From an uncultured Clostridia bacterium (GTDB taxonomy: Bacteria; Bacillota; Clostridia; Oscillospirales; Acutalibacteraceae), in assembly GCA_937884995.1 (NCBI GenBank), contig CAKZZL010000040.1:1-15093 (forward strand): 15,093 nucleotides of DNA, written 5' to 3'. Shown here piece after piece: positions 13,333-15,093 of the stretch. The position numbers and the translations under genes were made by a program. Every line of letters begins with the position of its first letter. Positions within the stretch are counted from its first letter, which is position 1. The notes below the pieces were generated by a model. That model was not told the origin of the DNA, ran no database searches, and was given only the letters and a program-made list of their open reading frames with translations.

Positions 13333-14505
13333 ATGGCAAAACAGGAATTAACAACCGTACCGATAGGACCCCTTGGTATTATAGCTCTTCCGGGATGCGA
13401 AGAACTTGCGGAAAAGATTGACAGATATATTGTCAAATGGCGCTCGGCACAGGACAGTGAGCATAAGGGCACAATAGCTTTTGCGGAGTATGAGCGCGAA
13501 TCATATATTATGGATTCATCTTTCCCGAGATTCGGAAGCGGCGAAGGCAAATGTTCACTCAGAGATACAGCAAGAGGCTATGATATATATATCCTTTGTG
13601 ACGTATTCAACCATGGTATCACCTACAAAATGTACGATCATATAGTTCCTATGAGTCCTGATGACCACTATGCAAACCTAAAACGTGCCATTGCCGCAGT
13701 AGAAGGCAAAGCAAGACGTATCACAGTTATTATGCCGATGCTTTATGAAGGCAGACAGCACAGACGTACTTCAAGAGAATCACTTGACTGCGCTATTGCA
13801 CTTCAGGAACTTTGCTTTAACATGGGTGTTGATAATATCATCACATTTGATGCGCATGATCCAAGAGTACAAAATGCCATTCCTCTCCACGGTTTTGAAA
13901 GCGTATCGCCTGCATACCAGATGATAAAAGCACTTGTAAATAACGTCAGTGGCCTTAATTTTGATAAAGACCATATGATGATTGTCTCACCTGATGAAGG
14001 TGCGATGGGTCGTTGTATCTATTATTCCACAGTGCTCGGTCTTGACCTTGGTATGTTCTATAAGCGTCGTGATTTCTCCAGAGTTGTAAACGGAAGAAAC
14101 CCGATTATTGAGCATTCATTTTTGGGTTCAAATGTTGATGGCAAGGATATAATAATCGTGGATGATATGATTTCATCCGGTGAATCCATGCTGGAGGTTG
14201 CCGCAAAATTGAAAGATCTGGGTGCAAGAAGAGCTTTCGTATTTACATGTTTCGGACTTTTTGCAGAAGGTCTCAAGAGTTTTGATAATGCATATGAAAA
14301 AGGTATTTTTGACAGAGTATTCACAACAAATCTTGTTTACAGACTTCCTGAGCTTAAAGACCGTGAATGGTATGTTGAGGTTGATTGCTCCAAATACCTT
14401 TCATATATCATTGATACACTTAATCTCGACAAATCCATAAGTAGACTTCTCGACACATCAGATAAGATTGATGCGATTCTTCGCAAAAACGGATACAAGA
14501 TATAA
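13333..14505 (+). CDS. prs: Ribose-phosphate pyrophosphokinase, long form
   Basis: It makes PRPP from ribose-5-phosphate and ATP for purine, pyrimidine, NAD, histidine and tryptophan synthesis. The 390-residue protein is longer than the usual 310-320. Conserved blocks are shifted by an N-terminal extension of about 50 residues: FGSGEG (67-72), RDTARGYDIYIL (77-88), GRQHRRTSRES (140-150), FDAHDPR (172-178), the flexible-loop YKRRD (243-247) and the PRPP-binding DDMISSGESM (277-286). The tail beyond about 345 is also extended. The PRPP motif differs from the common DDMIDTAGT form, but VDDMI and a Ser/Gly-rich loop are kept, so synthase function is likely; a non-catalytic paralogue cannot be fully ruled out. 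The ATG follows GGAGG with 7-nt spacing. The gene has its own promoter and terminator, divergent from the ABC operon. Confidence 0.9.
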   Translation: MAKQELTTVPIGPLGIIALPGCEELAEKIDRYIVKWRSAQDSEHKGTIAFAEYERESYIMDSSFPRFGSGEGKCSLRDTARGYDIYILCDVFNHGITYKMYDHIVPMSPDDHYANLKRAIAAVEGKARRITVIMPMLYEGRQHRRTSRESLDCAIALQELCFNMGVDNIITFDAHDPRVQNAIPLHGFESVSPAYQMIKALVNNVSGLNFDKDHMMIVSPDEGAMGRCIYYSTVLGLDLGMFYKRRDFSRVVNGRNPIIEHSFLGSNVDGKDIIIVDDMISSGESMLEVAAKLKDLGARRAFVFTCFGLFAEGLKSFDNAYEKGIFDRVFTTNLVYRLPELKDREWYVEVDCSKYLSYIIDTLNLDKSISRLLDTSDKIDAILRKNGYKI

Positions 14506-14517
14506 GAACAGAAATTG

Positions 14518-14543
14518 AAAAGCAGGCGAAGAGCCTGTTTTTT
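14518..14543 (+). terminator. Rho-independent terminator of prs
   Basis: CAGGC (14523-14527) and GCCTG (14533-14537) form the core stem with a 5-nt loop, followed directly by six T (14538-14543). The preceding A-run can pair with the T-run, extending the stem. It starts 12 nt after the prs stop codon. Confidence 0.88.
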
Positions 14544-14589
14544 CAAATTAAATTCTAAGACATGTTTTAGTTAGGAGCTATATCATATA

Positions 14590-15093
14590 ATGAAGTTTAA
14601 AAAACTTATTTCCCTTGCATTGGTAATCACAAGCTTCTTTACCTTTGCATTTAATATATATGCTCAGGCTTATGACGATACGGCAACAGATGACCGGGTA
14701 AATATTGATAATTATGAAGCCGTTCTTTCCTTTGCAAGCATAGAAAACGGTGTCAGAATATCCTGGGAGCAGTCGGAAAAAGCAAGTTATTATATTTTAT
14801 ATAAGCTTGAAGAAAACGAGTGGACGGAAATAGTCCGCACCGATGAAAATTCATATGACCTTTTGAACATTGAAAATAACATTGCTTATAGATATCTAGT
14901 TCGGGCATTTGATTACGAAGACACAGAGATAGGAAATATGTCTGAAGAAGGCTTTTGCTATACAAATTTCGATTCTCCTGCCCTCATTTCTGCCTCCAAT
15001 GTTTTCGGCGGTGTAAAAATATGCTGGAAGGCAGTCCAGGGTGCCGTAAAATACAGGGTTTTCCGTAAAATAAAGGGAGGTTCCTGGGCAAAA
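14590..15093 (+). CDS. Secreted fibronectin-III-like repeat protein (3' end beyond window)
   Basis: An open frame with no stop gives the first 168 residues of a longer protein. A basic KFKK start and hydrophobic stretch (residues 6-22) ending FNIYAQA form a classical Sec signal peptide, with likely cleavage after residue 25 or 27. Two similar beta-rich repeats follow, about 87 residues apart: GVRISWEQSEKASYYILYK (54-72) and GVKICWKAVQGAVKYRVFRK (141-160). This GxxxxWxxxxGAxxYxxxRK pattern is typical of fibronectin-III-like or Ig-like modules in clostridial surface proteins. The ATG was chosen because it opens the signal peptide; an AGGAG at 14573-14577 lies 12 nt upstream, slightly far. The C-terminal part that would show an enzyme domain or anchor is outside the window. 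Confidence 0.8.
   Translation, partial: MKFKKLISLALVITSFFTFAFNIYAQAYDDTATDDRVNIDNYEAVLSFASIENGVRISWEQSEKASYYILYKLEENEWTEIVRTDENSYDLLNIENNIAYRYLVRAFDYEDTEIGNMSEEGFCYTNFDSPALISASNVFGGVKICWKAVQGAVKYRVFRKIKGGSWAK

Noticed and set aside
1..15093. CRISPR array, phage or transposon genes, defence island
   Set aside because: No regularly spaced repeats, transposase, integrase, toxin-antitoxin or nuclease genes were found; the right 14 kb is ordinary chromosomal gene content.

Overview
The window reads as a low-GC Clostridia-type (Bacillota) genome segment with a foreign, artefactual left end. From about position 700 rightwards the DNA is AT-rich. Genes start behind strong Shine-Dalgarno sites of the AGGAGG type, promoters match the sigma-A consensus with 17-bp spacers, and the single tRNA encodes its own CCA end. 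I cannot name a genus. An anaerobic gut or rumen member is an inference from gene content.

Left end (1 to about 650): positions 1-35 are Illumina TruSeq adapter sequence, not biology. They are fused to the first 153 codons of a minus-strand BadF/BadG-type sugar-kinase-like gene. That gene looks like Bacteroidota in protein sequence, composition and lack of a Shine-Dalgarno site. The contig is therefore probably chimeric, with the join somewhere between about 500 and 760. A long hairpin and a strong terminator lie between this fragment and nadE.

895-5402, mostly minus strand: nadE (NAD synthetase) with its own promoter and terminator; a flavodoxin-fold NAD(P)H oxidoreductase with its own extended -10 promoter and a 20-bp-spaced direct repeat upstream; tRNA-Arg(CCG) with a downstream hairpin; then, from promoter to end, gtrA, a four-TM protein I do not recognise, and ychF, with the tRNA lying 32 bp beyond ychF.

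5473-13067, minus strand: a tightly packed six-gene run, probably one transcript. In order of transcription it encodes an ABC ATPase, a 1037-residue FtsX/MacB-type permease with a long extracellular coiled coil, a cyclophilin, an MTA/SAH/5'-deoxyadenosine deaminase, a class II purine nucleoside phosphorylase, and MtnA (methylthioribose-1-phosphate isomerase). The last three are overlapping or translationally coupled. Together they would convert methylthioadenosine or 5'-deoxyadenosine by deamination, phosphorolysis and isomerisation to methylthioribulose-1-P or 5-deoxyribulose-1-P. This is the methylthioinosine-type route, without MtnN or MtnK.

13068-15093, plus strand: divergent from the ABC operon is a long-form PRPP synthetase gene (prs) with a near-consensus promoter and a clean terminator. 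It is followed by the start of a secreted fibronectin-III-like repeat protein that runs off the window. No CRISPR array, transposase, phage gene or riboswitch was recognised.
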